A stretch of DNA of 64,000 bases, taken from positions 62,001-126,000 of the forward strand of contig JAXHVN010000050.1 in the NCBI GenBank assembly GCA_034189165.1, in the 5' to 3' direction. This DNA is from JAASSS01 sp021767745. Lineage in GTDB: Bacteria; Pseudomonadota; Gammaproteobacteria; UBA5335. Shown here in pieces: positions 8,195 through 17,189 of this stretch (positions within the stretch are counted from its first letter, which is position 1; each line of letters starts with the position of its first letter). The notes beneath the pieces were generated by a model, which saw only the letters and a list, made by a program, of their open reading frames with translations, did not search any database and was not told the origin of the DNA. Made by a program: the position numbers and the translations under genes.

Positions 8195-9707
8195 GAGCGC
8201 AGAGTGTACGCAAGGCGCCGCCGCGACGCGCCCGCTGCCAAGGGAGATCTACGCCGCGGCAGATGTGCGCCGGCTGGACGAAGCGCTGGTCGCCGGCGGA
8301 ATCGCCGCAGGCGAGTTGATGGCGCGTGCCGGCGCCGCCGCCTGGCAGTGCGCGCAGGCGCGCTGGCCGGCCGCGCGGCGAATCGCCGTGGTGTGTGGCG
8401 GGGGTAACAACGGGGGTGATGGCTGGGTGATCGCCCGGCTGGCGCTGGCCGCCGGCTGCGGTGTCGAGGTGCATACGCTGGTGCCGGTGGGGCAGCTGCG
8501 GGGGCTACCGGCGCAGATGGCGCAGGCCTATCTCGCCGCCGGCGGAGCGGTCGCGGCCGATGGCGATACAGCCGGCCTGTCGCAGGCGGCGCTGATCGTC
8601 GACGCGCTGTTCGGAATCGGCCTGGATCGGCCGCCAGAGGGCGCCGCGCGCCGGCTGATCGAGGCGATCAATGCGGCTGTGGCGCCGGTTCTCGCGGTGG
8701 ATGTGCCCTCGGGACTGCACGCGGACAGCGGCACGGTACTCGGAGCCGCCGTCCGCGCCGAGGCGACGATCAGCTTCGTCGGCCTGAAGCTCGGCCCCTT
8801 CACCGGCCAGGGCCCCGACTTCGCCGGTACCATCGACTTCGCGCCGCTGGCCGGCGCGCCGGCCAGCGGTGCCGAGGTGGCGCCGCTGGCGCTGCGGGTC
8901 GAGGCGCAGGACGTGGCTGCTGCGCTGGCACCGCGTCCGCGGAGCGCGCACAAGGGCGATGCCGGCCGGGTGATGATCGTGGGCGGCGCGGCCGGTACTA
9001 CCGGGGCCGTGCGCATGTGCGGAGAGGCGGCGCTACGCGCCGGCAGCGGCCTGGTCAGCGTGGCCACCGCGCCCGCCCATGCGGCGCTGGTCAACATCGG
9101 CCGTCCCGAGCTGATGGTGCATGGCGTGGCCGATGCGGCCACGCTGGCCCCCCTGCTGGCGCGCCAGGATGTCGTGGCCCTGGGGCCGGGCCTGGGCCAG
9201 GACGCCTGGGCGCAGGCCCTGTGGCAGTGCGGCATCGCTGCCGAGCGGCCGGCCAAGGTGGTCGATGCCGACGGCCTGAACCTGCTCGCCCGCCAGCCCG
9301 CGCGCCGCGATGACTGGATCCTGACGCCGCACCCGGGCGAGGCGGCGCGGCTGCTGGAGAGCACGGTGGCCAGCGTCCAGCAGGACCGGGTGGCCGCGCT
9401 GCGGGCGCTGCAGGCGCGCTATGGCGGCACGGTGCTGCTCAAGGGAGCCGGCACGCTGGTCGGTGACGGCCGACGGATTGCGCTGATCGATGCCGGCAAC
9501 CCCGGCATGGCCAGTGGTGGCATGGGCGATCTGCTCACCGGCCTGATCGCCGCACTCCGCGGGCAGGGGCTGTGTGCCTTCGACGCGGCCCGGCTGGGCG
9601 CGTGGATCCACGCCACCGCCGGCGACGAGGCCGCGGCCGCAGGCGGCGAGCGTGGCCTGCTGGCGGGCGATTTGCTGGCCGGCATCCGTCGCCGGGTCAA
9701 CCCATGA
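8193..9707 (+). CDS. nnr: Bifunctional NAD(P)H-hydrate repair enzyme (epimerase/dehydratase)
   Basis: Nnr repairs NAD(P)H damaged by hydration. The 504-residue protein has two domains: an N-terminal epimerase (YjeF_N) with GGGNNGGDGWV (69-79) and VDALFGIGL, and a C-terminal ADP-dependent dehydratase with a ribokinase-like fold. The latter shows HKGDAGRVMIVGG, LTPHPGEAARLL and the GNPGMASGGMGDLLTG phosphate-binding motif at about residues 435-450. The stop overlaps the tsaE start as ATGA. The ribosome-binding site is weak because the upstream bases are queG coding sequence. Confidence 0.95.
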   Translation: MSAECTQGAAATRPLPREIYAAADVRRLDEALVAGGIAAGELMARAGAAAWQCAQARWPAARRIAVVCGGGNNGGDGWVIARLALAAGCGVEVHTLVPVGQLRGLPAQMAQAYLAAGGAVAADGDTAGLSQAALIVDALFGIGLDRPPEGAARRLIEAINAAVAPVLAVDVPSGLHADSGTVLGAAVRAEATISFVGLKLGPFTGQGPDFAGTIDFAPLAGAPASGAEVAPLALRVEAQDVAAALAPRPRSAHKGDAGRVMIVGGAAGTTGAVRMCGEAALRAGSGLVSVATAPAHAALVNIGRPELMVHGVADAATLAPLLARQDVVALGPGLGQDAWAQALWQCGIAAERPAKVVDADGLNLLARQPARRDDWILTPHPGEAARLLESTVASVQQDRVAALRALQARYGGTVLLKGAGTLVGDGRRIALIDAGNPGMASGGMGDLLTGLIAALRGQGLCAFDAARLGAWIHATAGDEAAAAGGERGLLAGDLLAGIRRRVNP

Positions 9708-10225
9708 GTCTGCAGCGCGAAGTCGTGCTTGCCGGAGAGACTGCGACCGCAGCGCTGGGGCGGGCGCTGGCCGGGGTGCTGCCGGCGCAGCTGATGATCC
9801 CGCTGGAAGGGGAGCTCGGCAGCGGCAAGACCGCGCTCGCGCGCGCGGTTCTGCGCGGACTCGGCTGGACGGGCCCGGTGCGCAGTCCGACCTATACGTT
9901 GCTGGAGACCTACGACCTGCCTGGCCCGCCGCCCGCGGGGCGACGGGTGCACCATCTGGACCTGTATCGGCTCACGAGTCCAGAGGAACTGGAGTATCTG
10001 GGTCTGCGGGACCTGCTGGCGGTGCCCGCCTGCTGGTTCGTCGAATGGCCGCAGCGGGGTAAAGGAATGCTGGCGTCAGCCGATCTGGCGGTCGCGTTGA
10101 CGCTGGATCCGCGCGGACGGCGCTGCCGGCTGCGCGCGCAGTCGGCGGCAGGAGAGAGCTGCCTGCGGGCCCTGTGGGACCGTCCAGAGCTAGATGAAAT
10201 CGAGAAGATGGCGCTAACGTCGTAA
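9704..10225 (+). CDS. tsaE: tRNA threonylcarbamoyladenosine biosynthesis ATPase TsaE
   Basis: TsaE is the ATPase of the complex with TsaB and TsaD that installs the t6A modification at position 37 of ANN-reading tRNAs. The 173-residue protein has the Walker A motif GELGSGKT (36-43), then SPTYTLLETY, HLDLYRL and FVEWPQRG, all typical of the family. The ATG overlaps the nnr stop. The final codons lie in the left arm of an intergenic inverted repeat. Confidence 0.95.
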   Translation: MSLQREVVLAGETATAALGRALAGVLPAQLMIPLEGELGSGKTALARAVLRGLGWTGPVRSPTYTLLETYDLPGPPPAGRRVHHLDLYRLTSPEELEYLGLRDLLAVPACWFVEWPQRGKGMLASADLAVALTLDPRGRRCRLRAQSAAGESCLRALWDRPELDEIEKMALTS

Positions 10226-10258
10226 TTTCACGCAAGAAAGCTTGCGTGCGGCCGACGT
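10217..10258. other. Nested inverted repeat between tsaE and amiB
   Basis: An outer pair ACGTCG/CGACGT (10217-10222 and 10253-10258) encloses an inner perfect pair CACGCAAG/CTTGCGTG (10229-10236 and 10241-10248) with an AAAG loop. No T-tract follows on the plus strand, so it is not a standard terminator. The right part also contains a weak -35/-10 pair (TTGCGT at 10242, TAGAGT at 10266, spacing 18), so it may be a regulatory site or mRNA-processing hairpin for amiB. Confidence 0.4.
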
Positions 10259-10303
10259 AAGTGGCTAGAGTGCCTGTCGGCACCGATGGACGAGGAGCCT
10301 GCC

Positions 10304-11497
10304 ATGCGCTTGGCAAATCCATTATACGCGCTGATCACGCTATGCCTGCTGGCAGGGATGCTGGAAAGCGCACTGGCAGCGCAAGCCAAAGTGAGCGCGG
10401 TACGCACCTGGGCGGGACCCGAACATACCCGGCTGGTGCTCGATCTCGACCGGCCGGTGTCCCACGACATCTTCCTGCTCGAGAATCCGCATCGGCTGGT
10501 GCTCGACGTACCCAATGCCCGTTCGACGGGTTCCATGCCGAAGCCGGCCGAGTTCGGTGACACTATCTCCCGGCTGCGCAGCGGGGTGCGCAACGGCCGT
10601 GACCTGCGCCTGGTGCTGGATCTGACCGCCGAGGTCAAGCCGCGCAGCTTCGTGCTGCCGCCGCAGGATGGCCAGGGTCATCGCCTGGTGGTCGATCTGC
10701 TGCCACGCCGCCGCGCCACGGTTCCGGCGCCGGTGGCGGTACCCGTGGCGGTCGCAGTGCCCCGGCGGGTGCCGGCCCCCACGGGTGGGGAACTGGTCAT
10801 CGCCATCGATGCCGGTCATGGCGGCAAGGATCCCGGCGCGATCGGCAAGGGCGGCACGCGGGAGAAGGACGTCACCCTGGCCATCGCCCGGCAGCTGGCG
10901 GTGCTGCTCGCGCGAGAACCGAACATGCGCCCGCTGCTGATCCGGGAGGGCGATTACTTCGTGACCCTGCGCGGACGGACGATCAAGGCCCGCGAGGCGC
11001 AGGCGGATCTGTTCGTCTCGATCCATGCCGATGCGATCCCGCACGGCAACGCCGCCGGCGCCTCGGTGTACGTGCTGTCGACTTCCGGCGCCAGCAACGA
11101 GGCGGCCCGCTGGCTCGCCGCCCGGGAGAATGCCGCCGATCTGGTCGGTGGCGTGACGCTCGAGGATCGCGATCCAGTGATCCAGACGGTGCTGCTCGAT
11201 CTCTTTCAGAGTTCGACGATCGATGCCAGCTTCGAGCTGGGCGAGGCGGTGCTGCAGCGACTGGGCCCGCTCGGCGGGCTGCACAAGGTCAGCGTGCAGC
11301 AGGCCGGGTTCGCCGTACTGAAGTCGCCTGATATCCCCTCGATCCTGGTGGAGACGGCCTTCATCTCCAACCGGCGCGAGGAACAGCGGCTGCGTGATCC
11401 GGGCCACCAGCGTCGGATCGCCGCCGCCATCCTGGAGGGCATCCGCAGCTACGCCACCAACCGGCGTCCGGACGTCATGCTCGCGGCCCGGCCGTAG
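10304..11497 (+). CDS. amiB: N-acetylmuramoyl-L-alanine amidase (AMIN + Amidase_3)
   Basis: This secreted zinc amidase cuts the peptide from the glycan of peptidoglycan, mainly to separate daughter cells. The 397-residue protein has a signal peptide (about 1-25, ending ALA|AQA), an AMIN domain (about 28-125) that directs it to the septum, a proline/valine-rich linker, and an Amidase_3 domain from about residue 162. Zinc ligands and catalytic residues are visible in IDAGHGGKDPG, GTREKD, SIHADA and the late VETAFISN. The ATG at 10304 follows GAGGAG. The position before mutL matches AmiB of E. coli and Pseudomonas; AmiC is the close alternative. Confidence 0.93.
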   Translation: MRLANPLYALITLCLLAGMLESALAAQAKVSAVRTWAGPEHTRLVLDLDRPVSHDIFLLENPHRLVLDVPNARSTGSMPKPAEFGDTISRLRSGVRNGRDLRLVLDLTAEVKPRSFVLPPQDGQGHRLVVDLLPRRRATVPAPVAVPVAVAVPRRVPAPTGGELVIAIDAGHGGKDPGAIGKGGTREKDVTLAIARQLAVLLAREPNMRPLLIREGDYFVTLRGRTIKAREAQADLFVSIHADAIPHGNAAGASVYVLSTSGASNEAARWLAARENAADLVGGVTLEDRDPVIQTVLLDLFQSSTIDASFELGEAVLQRLGPLGGLHKVSVQQAGFAVLKSPDIPSILVETAFISNRREEQRLRDPGHQRRIAAAILEGIRSYATNRRPDVMLAARP

Positions 11498-11540
11498 GCG
11501 TCTACACGGCGTTCCGACGCGGCTGATATCCTTGGCGCGC

Positions 11541-13319
11541 ATGACGATCGCGCGCCTGCCAGAGCAACTGATCGACCAGATCGCCGCCGGCGAGGTGGTG
11601 GCGCGGCCGGCGGCGGCGCTCAAGGAGCTGGTCGAGAACAGCTTCGATGCCGGTGCCCGACGCATCGAGGTCGATGCCGAGGCCGGCGGGATGCGCCGCC
11701 TGCGCGTGCGTGACGATGGCAGCGGCATTGCGCCGGCGGAACTGCCGCTCGCCGTGGCCCGGCACGCGACCAGCAAGATACGCACGCTGACGGATCTGGA
11801 ACGGGTCGATACGCTGGGATTCCGCGGCGAGGCACTGCCGAGCATCGCCGCGGTCGCCCGTCTCAGCCTCACCTCGCGGCAGCCGCATGCCGCGCATGGA
11901 TTCGTGCTGAAGGGCGAGGGCGGGCGCTTCGAGGCGCCTGTGCCGGCGGCGCACCCGGCCGGTACGTCGGTCGATGTGCACGACCTGTTCTTCAATACGC
12001 CCGCCCGCCGTCGCTTCCTGCGTAGTGAGCGCACCGAGTTGCAGCATCTGGAGCGCACTCTGCGCCAGCTCGCGCTCGCGCGCCCGGCGGTCGCCATCAC
12101 CCTGCGGCACAACGGCCGCCTGCTGCGCGACTGGCCGGCCGCGCCGGACCTGGCAGCGCAGGAGCGGCGGCTGGCGGCGCTGCTGGGCGAGGACTTCATC
12201 GCCCACGCGATCCATATCGATGCCGCAGCGGCGGGCCTGGCGCTGACGGGCTGGATCGGTCTGCCGGGCTGCGCGCGCAGTCAGCCCGACCAGCAATACA
12301 GTTTCCTCAATGGCCGCTACGTGCGCGATCGGCTGCTGAGCCACGCCGTCCGTCAGGCCTACGAGGATGTGCTGCACCATGGCCGGCATCCGGTGTACGT
12401 GCTGGCGCTGACGTGTGATCCGGCGGTGGTCGACGTCAACGTACATCCGACCAAGCAGGAGGTCCGCTTCCGCGAGACCCGGCTGATTCACGATTTCCTG
12501 CGCCGCACCGTGGAACAGGCGCTGGCACGGACGCGCAGCGTGCCGGCGCCGGCGCTGAGTGTGCCCTCGCCGTCATCCGTGCCGCCGCCTTCGCAGTTCA
12601 TCGCACCGCTCGGGGCCGCGGTGGCCGAGGCGCGGGCCGGCTACGGCATGGGGCCGGTCGCGGCCGACCCCCTCCCGCCGCCGACCGCACGGCAGGATGG
12701 CGCCGTGCCGGCGCCTGCAGCCGCCGCGCCGGACGCCCTGGATCTCGGCACGCCGATCGGTCAGCTGCACGGAGTCTATGTGTTGGCGCAGAATGCGGCC
12801 GGGTTGGTCCTGGTCGATATGCATGCGGCGCATGAGCGCATCGTCTACGAGCGGCTGAAGCGCGAGGCGCGCACGGGCGAGCCGGCGATGCAGCGCCTGC
12901 TGGTGCCCTGCCGGCTGACGGTGTCGCCGGCCGAGGCCGATCGGGTGGAGGCACAGGCGGCGGAGCTGGCCGCGCTGGGCCTCGGGCTGCGGCGGGTCGG
13001 CCCGGCGCAGATCAAGATCGACACGGTGCCGGCCCTGCTGATCGATGCCGATCTGCCCGCGCTCGTGCGGGATCTGCTCGCCGACCTGCAGCAGCACGGG
13101 CGCAGTGCACGTCTGCAGCGGGTGCAGGACGATCTGCTCGCCAGCATGGCCTGCCACGGTGCGGTCCGGGCGAACCGGCAGCTGGAGCCTGCGGAGATGC
13201 ACGCGCTGCTGCGCGACATCGAGCGCACCGAGCGCAGCGGCCAGTGCAATCATGGCCGGCCGACGTGGATGCAGGTCTCGCTGGCGGAGCTCGATCGGCT
13301 GTTTCTGCGCGGGCGATGA
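11541..13319 (+). CDS. mutL: DNA mismatch repair protein MutL
   Basis: MutL links MutS recognition to strand incision. The 592-residue protein has the GHKL ATPase head (IAAGEVVARPAAALKELVENS, RDDGSGI, FRGEALPSIAAVARL), a proline-rich linker (about 330-410) and the C-terminal dimerisation domain. That domain carries DMHAAHERIVYE, the metal-binding endonuclease motif with Met in place of Gln, and the late CNHGRPTW, so this MutL probably nicks DNA itself as in Pseudomonas rather than relying on MutH. The stop overlaps the miaA start as ATGA. Confidence 0.95.
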   Translation: MTIARLPEQLIDQIAAGEVVARPAAALKELVENSFDAGARRIEVDAEAGGMRRLRVRDDGSGIAPAELPLAVARHATSKIRTLTDLERVDTLGFRGEALPSIAAVARLSLTSRQPHAAHGFVLKGEGGRFEAPVPAAHPAGTSVDVHDLFFNTPARRRFLRSERTELQHLERTLRQLALARPAVAITLRHNGRLLRDWPAAPDLAAQERRLAALLGEDFIAHAIHIDAAAAGLALTGWIGLPGCARSQPDQQYSFLNGRYVRDRLLSHAVRQAYEDVLHHGRHPVYVLALTCDPAVVDVNVHPTKQEVRFRETRLIHDFLRRTVEQALARTRSVPAPALSVPSPSSVPPPSQFIAPLGAAVAEARAGYGMGPVAADPLPPPTARQDGAVPAPAAAAPDALDLGTPIGQLHGVYVLAQNAAGLVLVDMHAAHERIVYERLKREARTGEPAMQRLLVPCRLTVSPAEADRVEAQAAELAALGLGLRRVGPAQIKIDTVPALLIDADLPALVRDLLADLQQHGRSARLQRVQDDLLASMACHGAVRANRQLEPAEMHALLRDIERTERSGQCNHGRPTWMQVSLAELDRLFLRGR

Positions 13320-14269
13320 GCGCCGTTGCGGCCGGTTCCGGCGAGCTGCCGGTCGCCTGCCTGTGCGGTCCCACGGCCAGCGGCAAGACCGCGCTGGCGC
13401 TGGCGCTGGCCGCCCGCCTGCCGCTGGAGATCGTCAGCGTCGACGCCGCTTTGGTCTACCGCGGCCTCGACATCGGTACGGCAAAGCCGACACCGGCCGA
13501 GCGTGCCGGCGTGCCACATCATCTGATCGACATCCGCGAACCGACCGAGAGCTACTCTGCCGGCGCCTTCCTGCAGGATGTCGAGCCGTTGCTCGCCGCC
13601 ATCCATGCGCGCGGGCGTCTGCCGCTGCTCGTCGGCGGCACCATGCTCTACTTCCGTGTGCTGCAGCGAGGCCTGGCACATCTGCCGACGGCCGATCCGG
13701 GCCTGCGGGCAGCGCTGGCGGCACGGGCCGCTGCCGAGGGCTGGCCGGCGCTGCATGCCGAGCTGCACCGGGTCGATCCCGTCGCCGCGGCGCGCATCGC
13801 ACCGCAGGATGCGCAGCGGATCCAGCGGGCGCTGGAGGTCCATCACTTGAGCGGTCGGCCGCTGTCCGCACATTGGCAACAGCAGCGTGTCCCGGCGCGG
13901 CCGATCCTGCATCTGGCGCTGATCGATCCGGATCGGGCGCGGCTGCATCGGCGCATCGAGGCGCGCTTCACCCGGATGTTGCAGGCCGGCTTCGTCGAGG
14001 AGGTGCGCGCGCTGCGCCAGCGGTATCCCGGCTTGAGCCTGGCGCTGCCCGCCATGCGCGCGGTCGGCTACCGGCAGGTATGGGCACGCCTGGAGGGAGA
14101 GCTGGACGATGCGCAGCTACTGGCGCGTGGCGTGGCGGCCACCCGCCAGCTGGCCAAGCGTCAGCTGACCGCGCTGCGGGCCGAGCCGGCGCTCATCCGC
14201 CTGGACCCGCTGGCGCCGGACCGGGTGCGGCGGGCCGAATGCGACCTGCGGTCGTTCTTCGGCGCCTGA
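13316..14269 (+). CDS. miaA: tRNA dimethylallyltransferase MiaA
   Basis: MiaA adds the isopentenyl group to A37 of tRNAs reading UNN codons. The 317-residue protein has the P-loop GPTASGKT, the SVDAALVYRGLDIGTAKP region and the AMRAVGYRQ motif of the family. Family members usually read D-S at the start of the second motif, where this one reads D-A (VDAALVY). It is coupled to mutL by ATGA and is followed by hfq, the standard order. Confidence 0.94.
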   Translation: MSAVAAGSGELPVACLCGPTASGKTALALALAARLPLEIVSVDAALVYRGLDIGTAKPTPAERAGVPHHLIDIREPTESYSAGAFLQDVEPLLAAIHARGRLPLLVGGTMLYFRVLQRGLAHLPTADPGLRAALAARAAAEGWPALHAELHRVDPVAAARIAPQDAQRIQRALEVHHLSGRPLSAHWQQQRVPARPILHLALIDPDRARLHRRIEARFTRMLQAGFVEEVRALRQRYPGLSLALPAMRAVGYRQVWARLEGELDDAQLLARGVAATRQLAKRQLTALRAEPALIRLDPLAPDRVRRAECDLRSFFGA

Positions 14270-14364
14270 GGGGGCATTTGCAGTTATCCTGTAACGGCGC
14301 CGGCGGCGCGAGGCGGCGCTCGGGCGCCGGATCATTCGAAAATTACGGTCGTGGAGTCAACGGG

Positions 14365-14628
14365 ATGGCCAAGGGGCAATCACTACAAGAACCCTTTCTC
14401 AATGCCCTGCGTAAGGAAAAAGTGCCGGTCTCGATCTACCTGGTGAACGGCATCAAGCTGCAGGGTCAGATCGATTCCTTCGATCAGTTCGTCGTCCTGT
14501 TGCGCAACAGCGTCAGCCAGATGGTCTACAAACACGCCATATCCACGATCGTGCCGGCGCGCAACGTGCGCATCGCGCCGCCGCCGGAAACGGCAGACGA
14601 GGCGCCGTCGCGGGAGCAGGCGGACTAG
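14365..14628 (+). CDS. hfq: RNA chaperone Hfq
   Basis: Hfq forms a hexameric ring that pairs small RNAs with mRNAs. The 87-residue protein has both Sm motifs: QEPFLNALRKEKVPVSIYLVNGIKL and, at 55-58, YKHA. The C-terminal tail is short (about 20 residues) and acidic, unlike the long tail of E. coli. GGAG lies about nine bases before the ATG. The 95-base gap before it contains GC-rich inverted repeats (GGCGCC arms) but no clear terminator. Confidence 0.97.
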   Translation: MAKGQSLQEPFLNALRKEKVPVSIYLVNGIKLQGQIDSFDQFVVLLRNSVSQMVYKHAISTIVPARNVRIAPPPETADEAPSREQAD

Positions 14629-14648
14629 CGGAGGGCCCGACAGACTGC

Positions 14649-15944
14649 ATGTTTGAATTCGAACGTCCCGGCGGCGGCGAGCGCTGTGTGCTCGTCAGCC
14701 TGCATGGGGAGGATCCCCGCCGCAGCGAGGAGTTCGGCCAGCTGGCCGTGGCGGCCGGGGCCATACCCGTGGCCGAACTCTCCGGACGGCTGCGGCGCAT
14801 CGACCCCGCCACCTATCTCGGCGCCGGCAAGGTCGCCGAGCTGGCCGAGCTGCTGCGGGCGAACGAGGCGGAACTGGCCGTGTTCGACCACGAGCTGACG
14901 CCGGCGCAGGAGCGCAATCTGGAGCGGGCACTGTCCTGTCGGGTGCTGGATCGTGCCGGTCTGATCCTCGACATCTTCGCTCAGCGCGCCCGCAGCTTCG
15001 AAGGCAAGCTGCAGGTGGAACTGGCGCAGTTGCGTCACCTGAGCACGCGGCTGGTCCGCGGCTGGTCGCATCTGGAGCGGCAGAAGGGCGGCATCGGCCT
15101 GCGCGGGCCCGGTGAGTCGCAGCTGGAGACCGACCGTCGCCTGCTGACCGTGCGCGTCGATCAGCTCTCGCGCCGGCTGGCGAGAGTCGAGCGCCAGCGC
15201 GACCTGAGCCGTGGCGCGCGTAATCGCACCAGCACGCCCACCGTTGCGCTGGTCGGCTATACCAATGCCGGCAAGTCGACGCTGTTCAATGCGCTCACCC
15301 GGAGCGATGCCTTCGCCGCCGATCAGCTGTTCGCGACGCTCGACCCAACGCTGCGCCGGCTGGAGCTGCCGGCGCAGCCATTGGTGTTGGCCGACACCGT
15401 CGGCTTTGTGCAGGACCTGCCGCATGCGCTGGTGGCGGCATTTCGCGCGACGCTGGAGGAAACACGGCGAGCTGATCTGCTGCTGCACGTGATCGACGCC
15501 GCGGATCCGGAGCGCCGCGAGCGCATCGGCGATGTCGAGGCCGTGCTGCGGGAGATCGAGGCGTCCGAGGTGCCGGTGCTGCATGTGTACAACAAGATCG
15601 ACCGGACGGATCAGCCCGCGCGGGTGCGGCGTGATGACGAGGGTCGCGTGCGCGATGTCTGGCTCTCCGCCAGGACCGGCGCCGGTCTCGACGGCCTGCG
15701 TGACGCGCTGGCCGTCCACTTCGGTGGCCAGTCGCGTGAGGGTTGGCTTACCCTGCCACTCACGGCGGGTCGCCTGCGGGGCCGGCTGCACGAGATGGCA
15801 GCGGTGCGCGAGGAGATCTGCGATGAAGCGGGTTGGCACCTGCGGGTACGGTTGCCCCAGGCGCCGCTCGAGGCGTTCTGCGAGCGCCACGATCTGCATC
15901 TGCTTGCCAGGGCGCCGGTTGCGGCGCCTGCATGCGGCTCCTAA
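14649..15944 (+). CDS. hflX: Ribosome-associated GTPase HflX
   Basis: HflX is a GTPase (with ATPase activity) that splits stalled 70S ribosomes under stress. The 431-residue protein has the N-terminal HflX domain, a helical linker with GPGESQLETDRR, and the G domain with G1 GYTNAGKST at about residue 202, G3 DTVGF and G4 NKID. It follows hfq by 20 bases. The spacing from the nearest GGAG to the ATG is long (about 15), so translation may depend on hfq. Confidence 0.95.
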   Translation: MFEFERPGGGERCVLVSLHGEDPRRSEEFGQLAVAAGAIPVAELSGRLRRIDPATYLGAGKVAELAELLRANEAELAVFDHELTPAQERNLERALSCRVLDRAGLILDIFAQRARSFEGKLQVELAQLRHLSTRLVRGWSHLERQKGGIGLRGPGESQLETDRRLLTVRVDQLSRRLARVERQRDLSRGARNRTSTPTVALVGYTNAGKSTLFNALTRSDAFAADQLFATLDPTLRRLELPAQPLVLADTVGFVQDLPHALVAAFRATLEETRRADLLLHVIDAADPERRERIGDVEAVLREIEASEVPVLHVYNKIDRTDQPARVRRDDEGRVRDVWLSARTGAGLDGLRDALAVHFGGQSREGWLTLPLTAGRLRGRLHEMAAVREEICDEAGWHLRVRLPQAPLEAFCERHDLHLLARAPVAAPACGS

Positions 15945-16004
15945 AATGCCGGGCGCTTTTACTACCCCATCCGCCCGCGCGCGCTAGCTGGAATTGCATC
16001 AATC

Positions 16005-17189
16005 ATGGTCTGGAATGAGCCGGGCGGCCGCGATCCCTGGGGCCGGAAAGACAAGGACAAGGGCGGCGAAGGCCCGCCGGATCTCGACGAGCTCCTGCGC
16101 CGTGCCAACCGCCGGCTGAGCCGCCTGTTCGGTGGCGGGCGCGGCGGTAGTGGCGGCAGCGGTGGTGAAGGCGGCGAGGGGCCGCGGCTGGGCGGCCTCG
16201 GACTGACGCTGATCGGCATCATCGGTCTGCTGGTGTGGCTGGCCTCGGGTTTCTACATCGTCAATCCGGCCGAACGTGGCGTGGTCACGCGCTTCGGCAA
16301 GCTGCACCACGTCACCACCGAGGGGCCGCGCTGGCATCTGCCGGCGCCGATCGAGGCGGTGACCAAGGTCAATGTCGACAACATCCGCACCAGTACCTAC
16401 AGCGGTCTGATGCTCACGCGGGACGAGAACATCGTCGATATCGACGTGGCGGCCCAATACCGCGTGGGCGACGCCGTGGACTACCTGTTCAACGTCCGTG
16501 CCCCCGATGCGACACTGCGTGATGCGCTGATCAGCGCCGTGCGTGAAGTCATCGGCAAGAGCGAGATGGACTTCGTGCTGCGCGAGGGCCGCAGCGAGAT
16601 CGCCGCCCGGACCCGGCAGCTGCTGCAGCGCGTACTCGACGACTACGGCACCGGCCTGATCGTGACGTCGGTCAACCTGCAGGACGCCCAGCCCCCGGAG
16701 CCTGTGCAGGCTGCCTTCGATGACGCCACCAAGGCGCGCGAGGACAAGCAGCGCATCATCAATGAGGCCGATGCCTACGCCAATTCCGTGCTGCCACAGG
16801 CGCGCGGCGAGGCGGCCCGTATCCTCGAGGAGGGTCAGGCCTATCAGGCGCAGCGGGTCGCCGCGGCGGAAGGTGAGTCCGACCGCTTCCTGGCGCTGCT
16901 GACCGAATACCGGCAGGCGCCGGACATCACGCGCGAGCGGCTCTATCTGGAGACGATGGAAAGCGTGCTCGCCAACAACCCCAAAGTGCTGGCCGGATCC
17001 GGCGGAGACAGCCTGATGTATCTGCCGATGGATCAATTGCTGCGAGCGGGCGGTGGCAATGCCGCGCAGGTGCTCGAGGAGATGCTGGCACGCCAGGGCG
17101 CCGGTGCCACGGCTGGCGGTGCCGGTGCGGGCGCGAGTACCCCGCGCCGCGTCGAACAGCCGCCGCGGGCCCGGGAGCGGCGGCCATGA
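16005..17189 (+). CDS. hflK: FtsH protease modulator HflK
   Basis: HflK is an SPFH/band-7 protein that forms a large cage with HflC around the FtsH protease in the inner membrane. The 394-residue protein has the N-terminal WNEPGG...DPWG motif, a glycine-rich stretch, one membrane span (about 66-86, ending ASGFYIVNPAERGVV), the band-7 domain and a long helical tail rich in Ala/Glu/Arg. The C-terminus has a low-complexity Gly/Ala/Arg end. The stop overlaps the hflC start as ATGA. Confidence 0.95.
   Translation: MVWNEPGGRDPWGRKDKDKGGEGPPDLDELLRRANRRLSRLFGGGRGGSGGSGGEGGEGPRLGGLGLTLIGIIGLLVWLASGFYIVNPAERGVVTRFGKLHHVTTEGPRWHLPAPIEAVTKVNVDNIRTSTYSGLMLTRDENIVDIDVAAQYRVGDAVDYLFNVRAPDATLRDALISAVREVIGKSEMDFVLREGRSEIAARTRQLLQRVLDDYGTGLIVTSVNLQDAQPPEPVQAAFDDATKAREDKQRIINEADAYANSVLPQARGEAARILEEGQAYQAQRVAAAEGESDRFLALLTEYRQAPDITRERLYLETMESVLANNPKVLAGSGGDSLMYLPMDQLLRAGGGNAAQVLEEMLARQGAGATAGGAGAGASTPRRVEQPPRARERRP

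Noticed and set aside
6300..8474. A 724-codon minus-strand frame spanning queG and the end of pgi
   Set aside because: It is a shadow of pgi and queG in another frame, with no family motif.
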